Notes: generated from the letters alone by a model not told the origin. A stretch of 64,000 nt of DNA from Bacillus pumilus (GCF_009937765.1 NZ_CP047089.1:248001-312000); one strand, 5' to 3'. Shown: positions 1-6,914, numbered from the stretch's first letter. Numbers and translations: made by a program.

Positions 1-929
1 GGGGCAGCCATATTTCCTGCTGCATCTTCTGCTGTAATCGCGTCTGTTCCAACGAAGGCAGCTGCACCGAAGCCAAGGAAAACCGTCATTAAATAAAAAA
101 TACCGATGATCCACGTAGCGGATAGAACAGATTTACGCGCAGAAATGGCATCCTTCACCGTATAAAATCGGATCAAAATGTGCGGCAAACCTGCTGTCCC
201 AAGCACTAAAGCAAGGTTCAAAGACAAGGTCTCTAAAGGCACATCATATTTATTTCCCGGGTGAAGAAATGATCCACCGAGCGGGGTCGCTGTTTTCATC
301 TCCTCAAACATCTTGAGCAGGCTAAAATCAAACTTTGCAAATACAAGCAGTGAAATAATCAGTGTTCCTAGCATGAGAAGCACAGCCTTTGTGATCTGTA
401 CCCAGCTCGTTGCGATCATGCCGCCAAACACGACATAAATGGTCATCAAGACACCAACGATTAGCACCGCAATCCAGTAATCAATGCCAAGAAGCAGCTT
501 GATTAATGCACCTGCCCCAACAAGCTGTGCAATCATATAAAAAGTAGAGACTGTGATTGTGTTAAACGCGGCTACCCCTCGAATGGCAGGGCGTTTAAAT
601 CGTGCAGCAATCATATCAGCCATCGTATATTTACCTAGATTTCGAAGCGGTTCGGCCACAACGTAAAGAACGACAAGATACGCCACGAGAAAGCCAATGC
701 TATAGAAAAAGCCATCAAATCCATTCAAAGCGATCATTCCAGCGATTCCTAAAAATGATGCAGCAGACATATAGTCTCCGGCGATGGCAAGTCCGTTCTG
801 AAACCCAGTCAGACCTCCACCTGCTGTGTAAAAGTCGCTCGCATTGCTCGTTTTTTTCGCAGCAAAATACGTGATGACCAATGTGAGCCCTACGATCGCT
901 ATGAATAAAATAAAAGCGGTCATGCTCAT
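1..929 (-). CDS. ywcA: Sodium/solute symporter of the acetate-permease type (3' end outside window)
   Basis: About 309 codons are visible; the gene runs off the left edge, so roughly the last 40 percent of a typical ~510-residue symporter is missing. The translation starts MSMTAFILFIAI and contains the signature GLAIAGDYMSAASFLG of the ActP branch of the solute:sodium symporter family, with many hydrophobic membrane segments. Family members import acetate or other small monocarboxylates with sodium. The ATG at 929 overlaps the TGA of ywcB by four bases (ATGA), so the two genes are translationally coupled. Pairing with a DUF485 protein is the rule for ActP-like transporters. Substrate is inferred from the family only. 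Confidence 0.9.
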   Translation of the reverse strand, partial: MSMTAFILFIAIVGLTLVITYFAAKKTSNASDFYTAGGGLTGFQNGLAIAGDYMSAASFLGIAGMIALNGFDGFFYSIGFLVAYLVVLYVVAEPLRNLGKYTMADMIAARFKRPAIRGVAAFNTITVSTFYMIAQLVGAGALIKLLLGIDYWIAVLIVGVLMTIYVVFGGMIATSWVQITKAVLLMLGTLIISLLVFAKFDFSLLKMFEEMKTATPLGGSFLHPGNKYDVPLETLSLNLALVLGTAGLPHILIRFYTVKDAISARKSVLSATWIIGIFYLMTVFLGFGAAAFVGTDAITAEDAAGNMAA

Positions 930-1240
930 TCGTCATCACCTCTCGATTCAATTTTTAAAGCGCTTACATATTTGTCGAACTGAGCAGCTTTCTTCGCATA
1001 AAGTCCACATAATACCCAGGTCATCACAAATTGTGTGAGGGCGAATAACCACGCCCATGAAATCGCGCCAATTGCCGGCGTGTTCAAAAAGGTGAAGTAG
1101 GATGTAGCAACCGGAAGTGAAAAGTAAAAGAGAAAAAAGAAAATCGTCATCGGTACGATAAATCTGCGTTTTTCCTCGAGAAGTTTTCGAAAATCCTCTG
1201 AAGCGGCAACCTTCTTATAGTGAACTTTTTTGTCTGCCAT
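926..1240 (-). CDS. ywcB: DUF485 small membrane protein, partner of the YwcA symporter
   Basis: A 104-residue protein with two hydrophobic helices (about residues 24-47 and 57-77) and charged ends, typical of the DUF485 family that is encoded next to ActP-like acetate symporters. An upstream in-frame start would add 15 residues, but the ATG at 1240 has a strong AAAGGAGG ribosome binding site six bases before it and matches the family N-terminus (MADKKVHYKK). The gene is first of a two-gene unit with ywcA. Its biochemical role is not known; an accessory role for the symporter is inference from conserved pairing. Confidence 0.88.
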   Translation of the reverse strand: MADKKVHYKKVAASEDFRKLLEEKRRFIVPMTIFFFLFYFSLPVATSYFTFLNTPAIGAISWAWLFALTQFVMTWVLCGLYAKKAAQFDKYVSALKIESRGDDE

Positions 1241-1632
1241 TGTTTCCTCCTTTGTACGAATTAGGGACAAGGTACTCCAATGCATATGAGACGATCTGGT
1301 TGTTTATGACAGTATATCATAAAAAAGGCACCCGGAAAGGGTGTTTGAGCCTAATTAAAACATGACTTTATCTTCAGGTATTTTTTGCTTCGCACTGGCT
1401 TACCCGGATTTCTGTGGTAGCGGTAAGAAATATAAAAAGTCATAAGGACATTCATCTGAATCAAGGGCTGCACAGTTTATCGAAACACAAAAAAGTACGA
1501 ACGAAAAATAGAAGATTATCAAAAATTTACAGGTAATATTCCTCCATGTCAGGAGGAGTGTTATAACTGCTCCACTACTTGATCCAAAAACAACCGAGTT
1601 GGCATGTTGACATTAAGAATTACATAAACATG
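1241..1632. other. Gene-poor stretch between ywcB and the accessory island
   Basis: About 390 bases without a convincing gene. It holds a GC-rich hairpin at 1322-1345 (see terminator) and, just upstream of it on the minus strand, a 30-codon open frame at 1351-1443 without a clear ribosome binding site. This looks like a possible tail of a decayed gene. No promoter for ywcB could be assigned with confidence. Confidence 0.5.
1322..1345 (-). terminator. Rho-independent terminator candidate
   Basis: On the minus strand ACACCC and GGGTGC pair around a four-base loop and are followed directly by six T. It would stop transcripts coming from the island before the ywcB promoter region. A very similar hairpin occurs at 4697-4713. 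Confidence 0.55.
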
Positions 1633-1660
1633 AGAAAAAGCAGGCTAATGAAGCCTGCTT
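1633..1660 (-). terminator. Terminator of the secreted-protein gene
   Basis: On the minus strand AAGCAGGCT and AGCCTGCTT form a nine-base stem with a five-base loop followed by TTTCTC, immediately after the TAA at 1666. Confidence 0.85.
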
Positions 1661-1665
1661 CTTTT

Positions 1666-2334
1666 TTAATATTTTTTCCCAAGACGTGTCGTATGTGAAA
1701 CTGTTTTAACATGCTTTTTACGCTTTGAATCTTTGTAGACAGATAAGACAAATTTGTTGTTCCAGTAGCCGTTTTTCGGGCTGTAGTACGTTTTGAATGT
1801 GTAATGAAAGACTTTTTGACCTGTTGATCCTGAAGCGGATGTTACTGCTGTAGCTATTATGGCTACTGCTTTCAGTGTCAAGACTGCGCCAGCTATAGCA
1901 CCGGTCCCCGTTGGTAATGCTAAAATAGCACCTGTGACAAGAGCGACAATAGCAACAGTGATGTTGAATTTGTTTTTATAGTTTTTTACAAGTCTCCATT
2001 GGTAATCTTTGTTTGTTGTGCTAATCTCGCTGTCTTCATTGATTAATTCTTTTCCAGCTTCTTTAAATTCCTCTAACTCAACTAATTCATTGTTGATACG
2101 AAGTTCTTTTTTTGCTCGGTCAAAAGAGACGGTATCAACTCGTTCGCCATTATCAATCGTTATTGTTTGAGTGCTGCCTTTGGTCACGGAATTGAAAGTA
2201 TGTACCTTACCTTCAATTTCAGTTTGATAAGATTCTTTAATTTCTTGAGGTTGGTGGGTTATTGCTGCTACGGTTTGTAATGGAACTGTTAGAAATAACG
2301 TCAGGCCTAAAAGCACGATTATGAACTTTTTCAT
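1666..2334 (-). CDS. Secreted or membrane-anchored protein of unknown function
   Basis: A 222-residue protein that I do not recognise. Residues 1-24 form a clear signal peptide (MKKFIIVLLGLTLFLTVPL then QTVAA). The next ~95 residues are charged and polar (Lys/Glu/Asp/Thr rich). Residues ~125-170 are a long Gly/Ala/Ile/Val-rich hydrophobic stretch containing GTGAIAGAV and could insert into a membrane. The last ~45 residues are basic and aromatic and end in RLGKKY. The layout (signal, acidic domain, hydrophobic Gly/Ala segment, basic tail) would fit a secreted membrane-active or surface protein, but that is speculation. It has its own terminator and is divergent from a small membrane-protein gene. 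Confidence 0.6.
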   Translation of the reverse strand: MKKFIIVLLGLTLFLTVPLQTVAAITHQPQEIKESYQTEIEGKVHTFNSVTKGSTQTITIDNGERVDTVSFDRAKKELRINNELVELEEFKEAGKELINEDSEISTTNKDYQWRLVKNYKNKFNITVAIVALVTGAILALPTGTGAIAGAVLTLKAVAIIATAVTSASGSTGQKVFHYTFKTYYSPKNGYWNNKFVLSVYKDSKRKKHVKTVSHTTRLGKKY

Positions 2335-2427
2335 TTTGGATATTTCCCCCTTGTTTTTTGTGCAATAATGTACATATGGATAAAAAATGCTTTTCTTTTA
2401 AAAAAAGTTAATTTAGGAGTGATTGAT

Positions 2428-2613
2428 GTGTTTTGGAATTGGGTAGTGGGCATGATCGGGATAATCCTAGGAGCTTGTATCTTTGCAACGGAGTTCGAAG
2501 ATGCTACTTTCTTCACTCGCTTTATGTTCAAGCTTATTGCGATTTTACTTCTTGTGTTTTCAGTGACTTTTATTAAGTGGCGGCGGAAAAAAATAAAACA
2601 GCATAAGTCATAG
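2428..2613 (+). CDS. Small two-helix membrane protein
   Basis: A 61-residue protein if translation begins at the GTG at 2428, which has TTAGGAG eight bases upstream; the open frame extends further 5' but without another ribosome binding site. Two hydrophobic segments (about residues 4-20 and 32-48) are followed by a strongly basic tail (KWRRKKIKQHK), which suggests a positive-inside C-terminus. It is divergent from the secreted-protein gene at 1666-2334. Function unknown; an immunity-type partner for that neighbour would be guesswork. Confidence 0.55.
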   Translation: MFWNWVVGMIGIILGACIFATEFEDATFFTRFMFKLIAILLLVFSVTFIKWRRKKIKQHKS

Positions 2614-2697
2614 TACTCCCTCCTTTTTCTTGACATGTTTTCATCCTAGCATTGATTGATTCACCTTTGGGAATTCAATGGAAAATTTCTTTTTGGG

Positions 2698-2712
2698 TTG
2701 CGGTGACCGCAA
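2698..2712. promoter_or_regulatory. Inverted repeat resembling a ComA box with short spacer
   Basis: TTGCGG and CCGCAA are exact half-sites of the known ComA consensus, but they are separated by three bases instead of four, giving a 15-base palindrome. It is ~360 bases upstream of rap, and a terminator lies between. It may be a decayed site, a site for another regulator, or the control element of a short transcript ending at 2780. Confidence 0.4.
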
Positions 2713-2747
2713 TATAGGTTCTTTAATATGGTCTTCACTTGATAATA

Positions 2748-2780
2748 AAGAACAGGCTACAGAGCCTGTTCTTTTGTTTC
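2748..2780 (+). terminator. Rho-independent terminator
   Basis: AAGAACAGGCT and AGCCTGTTCTT form an 11-base perfect stem with a short loop, followed by TTTGTTTC. It probably ends the transcript of the small membrane gene at 2428-2613. The other side is A-rich, so it may also work on the minus strand. Confidence 0.8.
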
Positions 2781-2970
2781 TTAAAAAACATTGAGTCTAT
2801 TTCAAAAACACCACCAAGAGCGTTTATATTCGATACTAAGCACCTTTATTTATGCTCGGGGATTTTCCATAATGTGATACTGCAAATGCGCTTATATGGG
2901 ATTTAAATGGGTTAACAGCGATAGCATTTAAAAACCGATATGTCTAGTGTCCTACTTGCTTAAAAAACGT

Positions 2971-2986
2971 TTGCGTCATGCCGAAA
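2971..2986 (+). promoter_or_regulatory. Candidate ComA-binding site upstream of rap
   Basis: TTGCGT-CATG-CCGAAA matches 10 of 12 defined positions of the ComA consensus (TTGCGG-N4-CCGCAA) with the correct four-base spacer. Its centre is ~56 bases upstream of an extended -10 (TG-C-TAACAT, hexamer at 3035-3040), i.e. near -68 of the likely start. ComA activation of rap genes is established for several B. subtilis rap genes; its use here is inference. Confidence 0.5.
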
Positions 2987-3074
2987 ATTTTACATATTAA
3001 TGGATAAATAGGTTTTTATTAGGAATTGATATGCTAACATTTATTAAAAATTGGTTTTCTAGGGGGGATTGTAG

Positions 3075-4202
3075 ATGGCGTCTATACCGTCTCCAGTTGT
3101 AGCGATCAAGATAAATGAATGGTATAAGCATATAAAAAGATTCAATGTTAAAGAGGCTCAGATGCTAAGGGAAGAGGTTAGAAAAGATATAGATGTCATG
3201 GAAGAAGATGAACAGGCGGTTCTTTATTTTCAGTTAATGGAGTTCCGTCATCAATTGATGACAGACTATGTGCAGCCTTCTAAAGAACCACTTGAAAAAT
3301 CGGATTACTTGAAAGCTGTAGAAGGACAAGGAAAAAAGATGTCAGCCATTCTTGAATACTATTTTAATTTTTTTCAAGGAATGTATGAATTCAAAAATGG
3401 TGAGTTTATTAGAGCTATTGTATTCTATAAGCGTGCGGAAAAGCGCCTTGAGCAAGTAGGGGAGGAGTTAGAAAGAGCAGAATTTTATTACAAGTTATCA
3501 GAAGTGTTTTATCACATGAAACAGACACACGTATCTATGTATTACGTTGGTCTTTCTTATGATACTTATAAGGCGCAAAAGAGCAATTCCCTTTATATGA
3601 TTCGAGAAATTAATTGTCTAACTGTTATGGCAGGTAATTTCATTGATTTTGAATGCAGAGAAAAAGCGCTTCCTCATTTAATGTCAGCTTTAGAAAAATC
3701 TAAGGCAATTTCTAATAAGCCAATGATTGTGAAGTCATTATTTAATATTGGGTGCTGTTATAAAGGATTAGGTGATTTTAATAGGGCGCTAGCTTATTTT
3801 AATCAGGTTATTCTAGAAGGAGAGCCTATTAATGCTATAGAGTTGCTATTGGTTTATTACGAATTATCGTTATTTCATTTGAGTCAAAAGGAATTTATTG
3901 AGGGTGAAAGATTTTTCAAAAGAGGCTTGGAAGAAGCGAAGAATAGAAAAAATGATCTATTTTTATCGTTGCTGATGTTATTGGAAATTTTATTTTTAAA
4001 AACAGCAAACTTAAGTGAAGTCTTGAACTCGTTGGAAAAATTAGAGAATGAGAGGGGTTATCCATACATGGAAGACCTAGCGCTCGAAGCGGCTCGGTAC
4101 TATAATGAGAATGGGCGTATGGATGAATCTGTAAAAATGTATGAAAAAGTGATGTACGCCCGAAAACAAATCCAAAGGGGCGACTGTTCATATGAATGTT
4201 AA
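3075..4202 (+). CDS. Rap-family response-regulator aspartate phosphatase
   Basis: A 375-residue protein, the usual length for Rap proteins (~375-385). The N-terminal helical bundle (about residues 1-70) contains the family pattern MEEDEQAVLYFQLMEFRHQLM. The remainder is a run of tetratricopeptide-type helix pairs, for example SLFNIGCCYKGLGDFNRAL, whose Asn lies in the region that contacts Phr peptides in solved Rap structures. Rap proteins either dephosphorylate Spo0F or block ComA/DegU-type regulators and are inhibited by an imported Phr pentapeptide. The start at 3075 has AGGGGGGATT upstream. The 3' end overlaps the phr-like gene by 11 bases, the classic rap-phr arrangement. Which regulator it targets cannot be told from sequence alone. 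Confidence 0.93.
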   Translation: MASIPSPVVAIKINEWYKHIKRFNVKEAQMLREEVRKDIDVMEEDEQAVLYFQLMEFRHQLMTDYVQPSKEPLEKSDYLKAVEGQGKKMSAILEYYFNFFQGMYEFKNGEFIRAIVFYKRAEKRLEQVGEELERAEFYYKLSEVFYHMKQTHVSMYYVGLSYDTYKAQKSNSLYMIREINCLTVMAGNFIDFECREKALPHLMSALEKSKAISNKPMIVKSLFNIGCCYKGLGDFNRALAYFNQVILEGEPINAIELLLVYYELSLFHLSQKEFIEGERFFKRGLEEAKNRKNDLFLSLLMLLEILFLKTANLSEVLNSLEKLENERGYPYMEDLALEAARYYNENGRMDESVKMYEKVMYARKQIQRGDCSYEC

Positions 4203-4437
4203 AACGGTTCTTACTGGTTTTTTGGGTGCTACAGCATTGCTAGGTGTGATCTCATTATCATCTGTCGATTTTGATGTGAATTCAAGAAATGCTACTTCTC
4301 CAGAATCCACTGATCTGACTGTAAATGCTACAGGCAGTAGCGTTACTACTGAGGGTTTTGCTGTGAGGAATGGAACCCGTTCTAGTGAAAATCCTGATGT
4401 TCGTTTTGGAACACGTGATTCTAGGTTATCTACTTGA
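4192..4437 (+). CDS. Phr-type pheromone precursor with three candidate pentapeptides
   Basis: An 81-residue exported precursor starting inside the rap 3' end. Residues 2-24 form an export signal (basic start, hydrophobic core GFLGATALLGVISL). The exported part contains three look-alike pentapeptides with Arg in position 2 and Thr in position 5: SRNAT (31-35), VRNGT (58-62) and VRFGT (70-74). Known B. subtilis pheromones have the same form (ARNQT of PhrA, SRNVT of PhrE, ERGMT of PhrC). Known Phr precursors are normally ~40-60 residues with one active peptide, so length and repetition are unusual. Secreted proteases including Vpr, encoded later in this window, process Phr precursors in B. subtilis. 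A strong terminator follows. Confidence 0.8.
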   Translation: MNVKTVLTGFLGATALLGVISLSSVDFDVNSRNATSPESTDLTVNATGSSVTTEGFAVRNGTRSSENPDVRFGTRDSRLST

Positions 4438-4467
4438 TGAATTAAACTGACCTTTAGGATTTGTCAG

Positions 4468-4497
4468 GCTGTCGAGAAAATCTCGACAGCTTTATTG
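4468..4497 (+). terminator. Terminator of the rap-phr operon
   Basis: GCTGTCGAGA and TCTCGACAGC form a perfect 10-base stem with an AAA loop, followed by TTTATTG. Confidence 0.9.
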
Positions 4498-4623
4498 TCC
4501 CAGAAAGGTTATCGATTCTATAAATCAGATCCGAAAGCTTGTGCTCCGTGTCCTTTTCTTGAAAGCTGCACAAGATTTCAAAAGCACCAAAAGGTCATTT
4601 CAAGACACGTGTGGGAAGCCTTT
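4498..4623 (+). pseudogene. IS1182-like transposase fragment
   Basis: Forty-two codons in one frame read GYRFYKSDPKACAPCP followed by LESCT and KHQKVISRHVWEAF. This is the conserved Cys-rich segment (KSDP-x-C-x-x-CP ... C ... QKV-x-RHVWE) near the C-terminus of IS1182-family transposases. Nothing recognisable as transposase lies on either side, there is no start codon in context, and the frame then runs into unrelated sequence containing another gene's terminator. It is a relic marking past insertion at the end of the rap-phr cassette. Confidence 0.7.
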
Positions 4624-4651
4624 TTCATTCTCACCTTACATCATGACATGG

Positions 4652-4713
4652 AAAATAAAAAGAATGTAGAAAAACATGAGTTTCTCTACATTCTGTGCAC
4701 CCGAAAAGGGTGC
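4652..4713 (-). terminator. Tandem hairpin terminator of the glycosyltransferase gene
   Basis: Read on the minus strand, a GC hairpin (GCACCC/GGGTGC, 4697-4713) is followed by a long stem (GAATGTAGA.../...TCTACATTC, 4662-4693) and then TTTTTATTTT. Confidence 0.85.
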
Positions 4714-4716
4714 TTT

Positions 4717-5385
4717 CTATCGATAATTTGCAAGAAATGTTTGTCTCGCTTTTTCATATGCTTCCGCATCAAAATGATCTCCGCATTTGTGGATGCACCA
4801 AGGCTCTTCTTGCCTTGCAATGCCAACCTCATAGCCTTGTTGCATGAATTCAAAGGATTGCGAAACATCATAAAAATGAAAACCATCAAAGAGATCCTCA
4901 CGCCACTTTACATCATACTGCGTCGCCATAAAAAGACCATCAATCGCTGAAGCGTTGATATAATCTTGCGCTTCGGCCTGTTGACGACCATTTTCAAATG
5001 AAAGCAGTTGATAGGTGTCGTGACGATATTCAATGACTTTCCCCCTGCAATCAGAACTCTCCCACCAGATCCCATTGTCAGGCACGCTTTCTGCACCTAT
5101 GACCCCAACCATCCCAAGTGATGGATGCTGTAAAAAAAGCGGGATCAACTCAAGAAGCATATGCTGTTTGACAATCAATGTATCTTGATGAAGATAAATT
5201 TTAAACTGAGCTGGATGAGTGATGGCTTCATTATAAGCAGAGGTCATACTGGATGCATGTCTAATCGGCAAAACCTCCACATGATATCCATGGGGAGCGG
5301 GAAGTGAAGCGAGCTGCCGAAAGCAAGCCTGAAACATCGACTCATCATTTACACATAAAACAAACAGGATGGTGGGGTTACTCAT
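4717..5385 (-). CDS. Glycosyltransferase of the StrF-like GT2 group
   Basis: A 222-residue protein. ILFVLCVNDESMFQAC at the N-terminus, YNEAITHPAQFKIYLHQDT in the middle and a C-terminal WCIHKCGDHFD fit the short glycosyltransferase-like family around StrF (a GT-A fold lacking large extra domains). I placed the start at the ATG at 5385, which has GAGGCGG nine bases upstream and overlaps the methyltransferase stop (ATGAGTAA); a longer frame begins six codons earlier. It follows the methyltransferase gene in one transcript. The pair is absent from the corresponding B. subtilis place as far as I recall, so it may modify a strain-specific glycan. Acceptor and donor are unknown. Confidence 0.75.
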   Translation of the reverse strand: MSNPTILFVLCVNDESMFQACFRQLASLPAPHGYHVEVLPIRHASSMTSAYNEAITHPAQFKIYLHQDTLIVKQHMLLELIPLFLQHPSLGMVGVIGAESVPDNGIWWESSDCRGKVIEYRHDTYQLLSFENGRQQAEAQDYINASAIDGLFMATQYDVKWREDLFDGFHFYDVSQSFEFMQQGYEVGIARQEEPWCIHKCGDHFDAEAYEKARQTFLANYR

Positions 5386-6067
5386 GAAGCTGAACCGCCT
5401 CAACTACATACTGATAGGCGGTAGCGGCCTCATGAAAATCTGAACGAATGCCATGCTTCATGAGTAATTCATGTAAATCACTCATCACGCTCTCATAGGA
5501 AGGATGCTGTACGCGAATGGTTTCGAGTTCGCGAATACGGAAGCCTGCTGATTGAAAGAGTGCATGAATTTCATGAAGAGTGAAGAAACGCAAATGAGTT
5601 TGATCCATTAATCCTGCATCTGTATAAGTGAATCTGCCGGCTAATAATTCTAAAACGGTTGATATGTGACCGATATTCGGAATGGATGACAGAATGGCTC
5701 CTTCTTTTTTTAGGAAAGGTTTGACCTTCTTTAAAACGGCCCACGGGTCCAATAAATGTTCAAGGACATCTCCGAAAATGATGCAGTCAAATTGTTCCTG
5801 TTCGTAAGGGAGCGTCATCTGTTCAATATTTCCGCATAGCACATGATCTAGCTCTTGTTCAGCCTCTTTTGCTGCATCCTCAAACGATTCAATTCCATAA
5901 ATGGTCCGTCCTTTTTGTTTCAGGACTTTTCCAAGCTTGCCTGTGCCGCATCCGATATCCAATAAAGACGTCCATTCCGCGCGGATACGGCTGACAATGA
6001 CCGGGTTCACGCCATGATAATACTGATCCTTTTTTTGGTGATAATAGGAAAGGGACTCTGAACTCAC
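5378..6067 (-). CDS. Class I SAM-dependent methyltransferase
   Basis: A 229-residue protein starting at a GTG (6067) with AAAGGTGG upstream. Motif I, LLDIGCGTGKLGK (about residues 36-48), is the SAM-binding glycine loop; GIESFE and FDCIIFGDVLEHL are motifs II/III-like, and LSSIPNIGH the post-motif strand. This is the UbiG/Methyltransf_23 type that often methylates sugars or small metabolites. It overlaps the downstream glycosyltransferase gene, so both probably act on one glycan. The substrate cannot be named from sequence. Confidence 0.85.
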   Translation of the reverse strand: MSSESLSYYHQKKDQYYHGVNPVIVSRIRAEWTSLLDIGCGTGKLGKVLKQKGRTIYGIESFEDAAKEAEQELDHVLCGNIEQMTLPYEQEQFDCIIFGDVLEHLLDPWAVLKKVKPFLKKEGAILSSIPNIGHISTVLELLAGRFTYTDAGLMDQTHLRFFTLHEIHALFQSAGFRIRELETIRVQHPSYESVMSDLHELLMKHGIRSDFHEAATAYQYVVEAVQLHE

Positions 6068-6365
6068 GCTCTACCCACCTTTCTGCTTTCTCATTGCTTT
6101 CATGCTTAATATATGGGTGGGGAGCTTGGTTTTATAACGAGAGAAGGACAATTTTCATGAATGGTGGCTAAAAAGGGATCATATAAAGAACGGGAAACGG
6201 ACTGTCCTCCTAATATAGAAAGACAGAACCCCATGAGTGGAAGGGATTGGTATGAAGGGGTGTTCTACTGTAGCGTATCGTCATGAAAGGATTTTTAAAA
6301 GGTCAATTGACAAGTCAGAACTTTTAGCCAAAGCAGTCTGAAAGACAAAGGATAACGGCGTTGAT
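6068..6365. other. Gene-free stretch between the glycan-modification pair and the slrA-like gene
   Basis: Nearly 300 bases without a supported gene. A 29-codon open frame at 6252-6341 (plus strand) has an AAGGGATTGGT-type ribosome binding site but no recognisable product. The minus-strand promoter of the methyltransferase must lie here but no clear hexamer pair was found. Confidence 0.4.
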
Positions 6366-6506
6366 TTACGGTTTGTTTATCATCTTCTGATCACCGTTGG
6401 ATGTTAAAAAAGCTTGTATTTCTTCGATGGCTAGTCCAATTTTTTTCGCTTCCTGAATCAAATAAACCCACTCTTCGTCAACTCTTCTTTTCACTTGCGT
6501 ATCCAT
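6366..6506 (-). CDS. slrA: SlrA/SinI-like small antirepressor
   Basis: A 46-residue protein, too short for ordinary gene callers. VDEEWVYLIQEAKKIGLAIE followed by EIQAFL matches the SinI/SlrA dimerisation motif (SinI: LDQEWVELMVEAKEANISPE; SlrA: LDKGWHMLIQEARSIGLGIH). An optimal GGAGG site precedes the ATG. In B. subtilis SlrA binds SinR and helps turn SlrR on, releasing biofilm genes, and slrA lies near ywcA-ywcB, as here. The TetR-type repressor gene ywcC that I recall as its neighbour in B. subtilis is not present; the accessory island lies on that side instead. Identity as SlrA rather than another SinI paralogue rests on motif plus location. Confidence 0.75.
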   Translation of the reverse strand: MDTQVKRRVDEEWVYLIQEAKKIGLAIEEIQAFLTSNGDQKMINKP

Positions 6507-6914
6507 AATATCCTCCAGTTCAATAAGACATATTCATCTGCAACCAATGACTTGAACAAACCGTCTAGTAACTGTACGTGTGGATGAAAACAGCGCAAAA
6601 TAGATTTTGTCGAAAAATGATGACATTTAACCTATTTTGTAAAATCTATCACCTACCACGTTCCTAAAAAAATGACTAAAAAACCCATAATTATTGATTT
6701 CTTACTTCTAATAATAAACAATTGTACAGTCAGTTAAAAGATTATAAATTAAAATAATGAAAAAGACCTAAATCATTTGGCTTATATAAACCAATTAGGT
6801 TGACATTTGCCATCGAGTAGAACAAATTTCATCTGTGCAGAACGTACATATTGTTCGTTTGGGAAGTTCTTCTCAAGATGGTATTCTAAAAGAAACAGAA
6901 ACCACCAAGAAGGA
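6507..6914. promoter_or_regulatory. Divergent control region of the slrA-like gene and gtcA
   Basis: About 400 AT-rich bases. Visible items: TTGTAC (6723-6728) with AT-rich -10-like sequence downstream, and an interrupted inverted repeat at 6766-6800 (ACCTAA...TTGG, CTTATATAAA loop, CCAA-TTAGGT). No operator could be assigned to a named regulator. Confidence 0.4.

Larger units (their letters stand above)
2614..3074. promoter_or_regulatory. Regulatory region upstream of the rap gene
   Basis: About 460 bases without a gene. It holds a TTGCGG-type inverted repeat at 2698-2712, a strong hairpin terminator at 2748-2780, a ComA-box-like site at 2971-2986 and an extended -10 (TGCTAACAT, hexamer 3035-3040) upstream of rap. 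The sequence is AT-rich and otherwise featureless. Confidence 0.6.

Noticed and set aside
1351..1443. 30-codon minus-strand frame ending just before the hairpin at 1322-1345
   Set aside because: No ribosome binding site and no recognisable product; perhaps the tail of a decayed gene, not supportable as a gene.
3841..4191. Sigma-H promoter inside the rap 3' end for phr
   Set aside because: An AGGAATTT element is present at 3889-3896 but no GAAT -10 at a proper distance; not strong enough to list.
4495..4950. 151-codon open frame containing the transposase-like segment
   Set aside because: Only the first 42 codons resemble a transposase; the rest is antisense to the glycosyltransferase gene and its terminator, so it is a relic joined to a shadow frame.
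6252..6341. 29-codon plus-strand frame with a fair ribosome binding site
   Set aside because: No family resemblance, no promoter or terminator; chance occurrence is likely.
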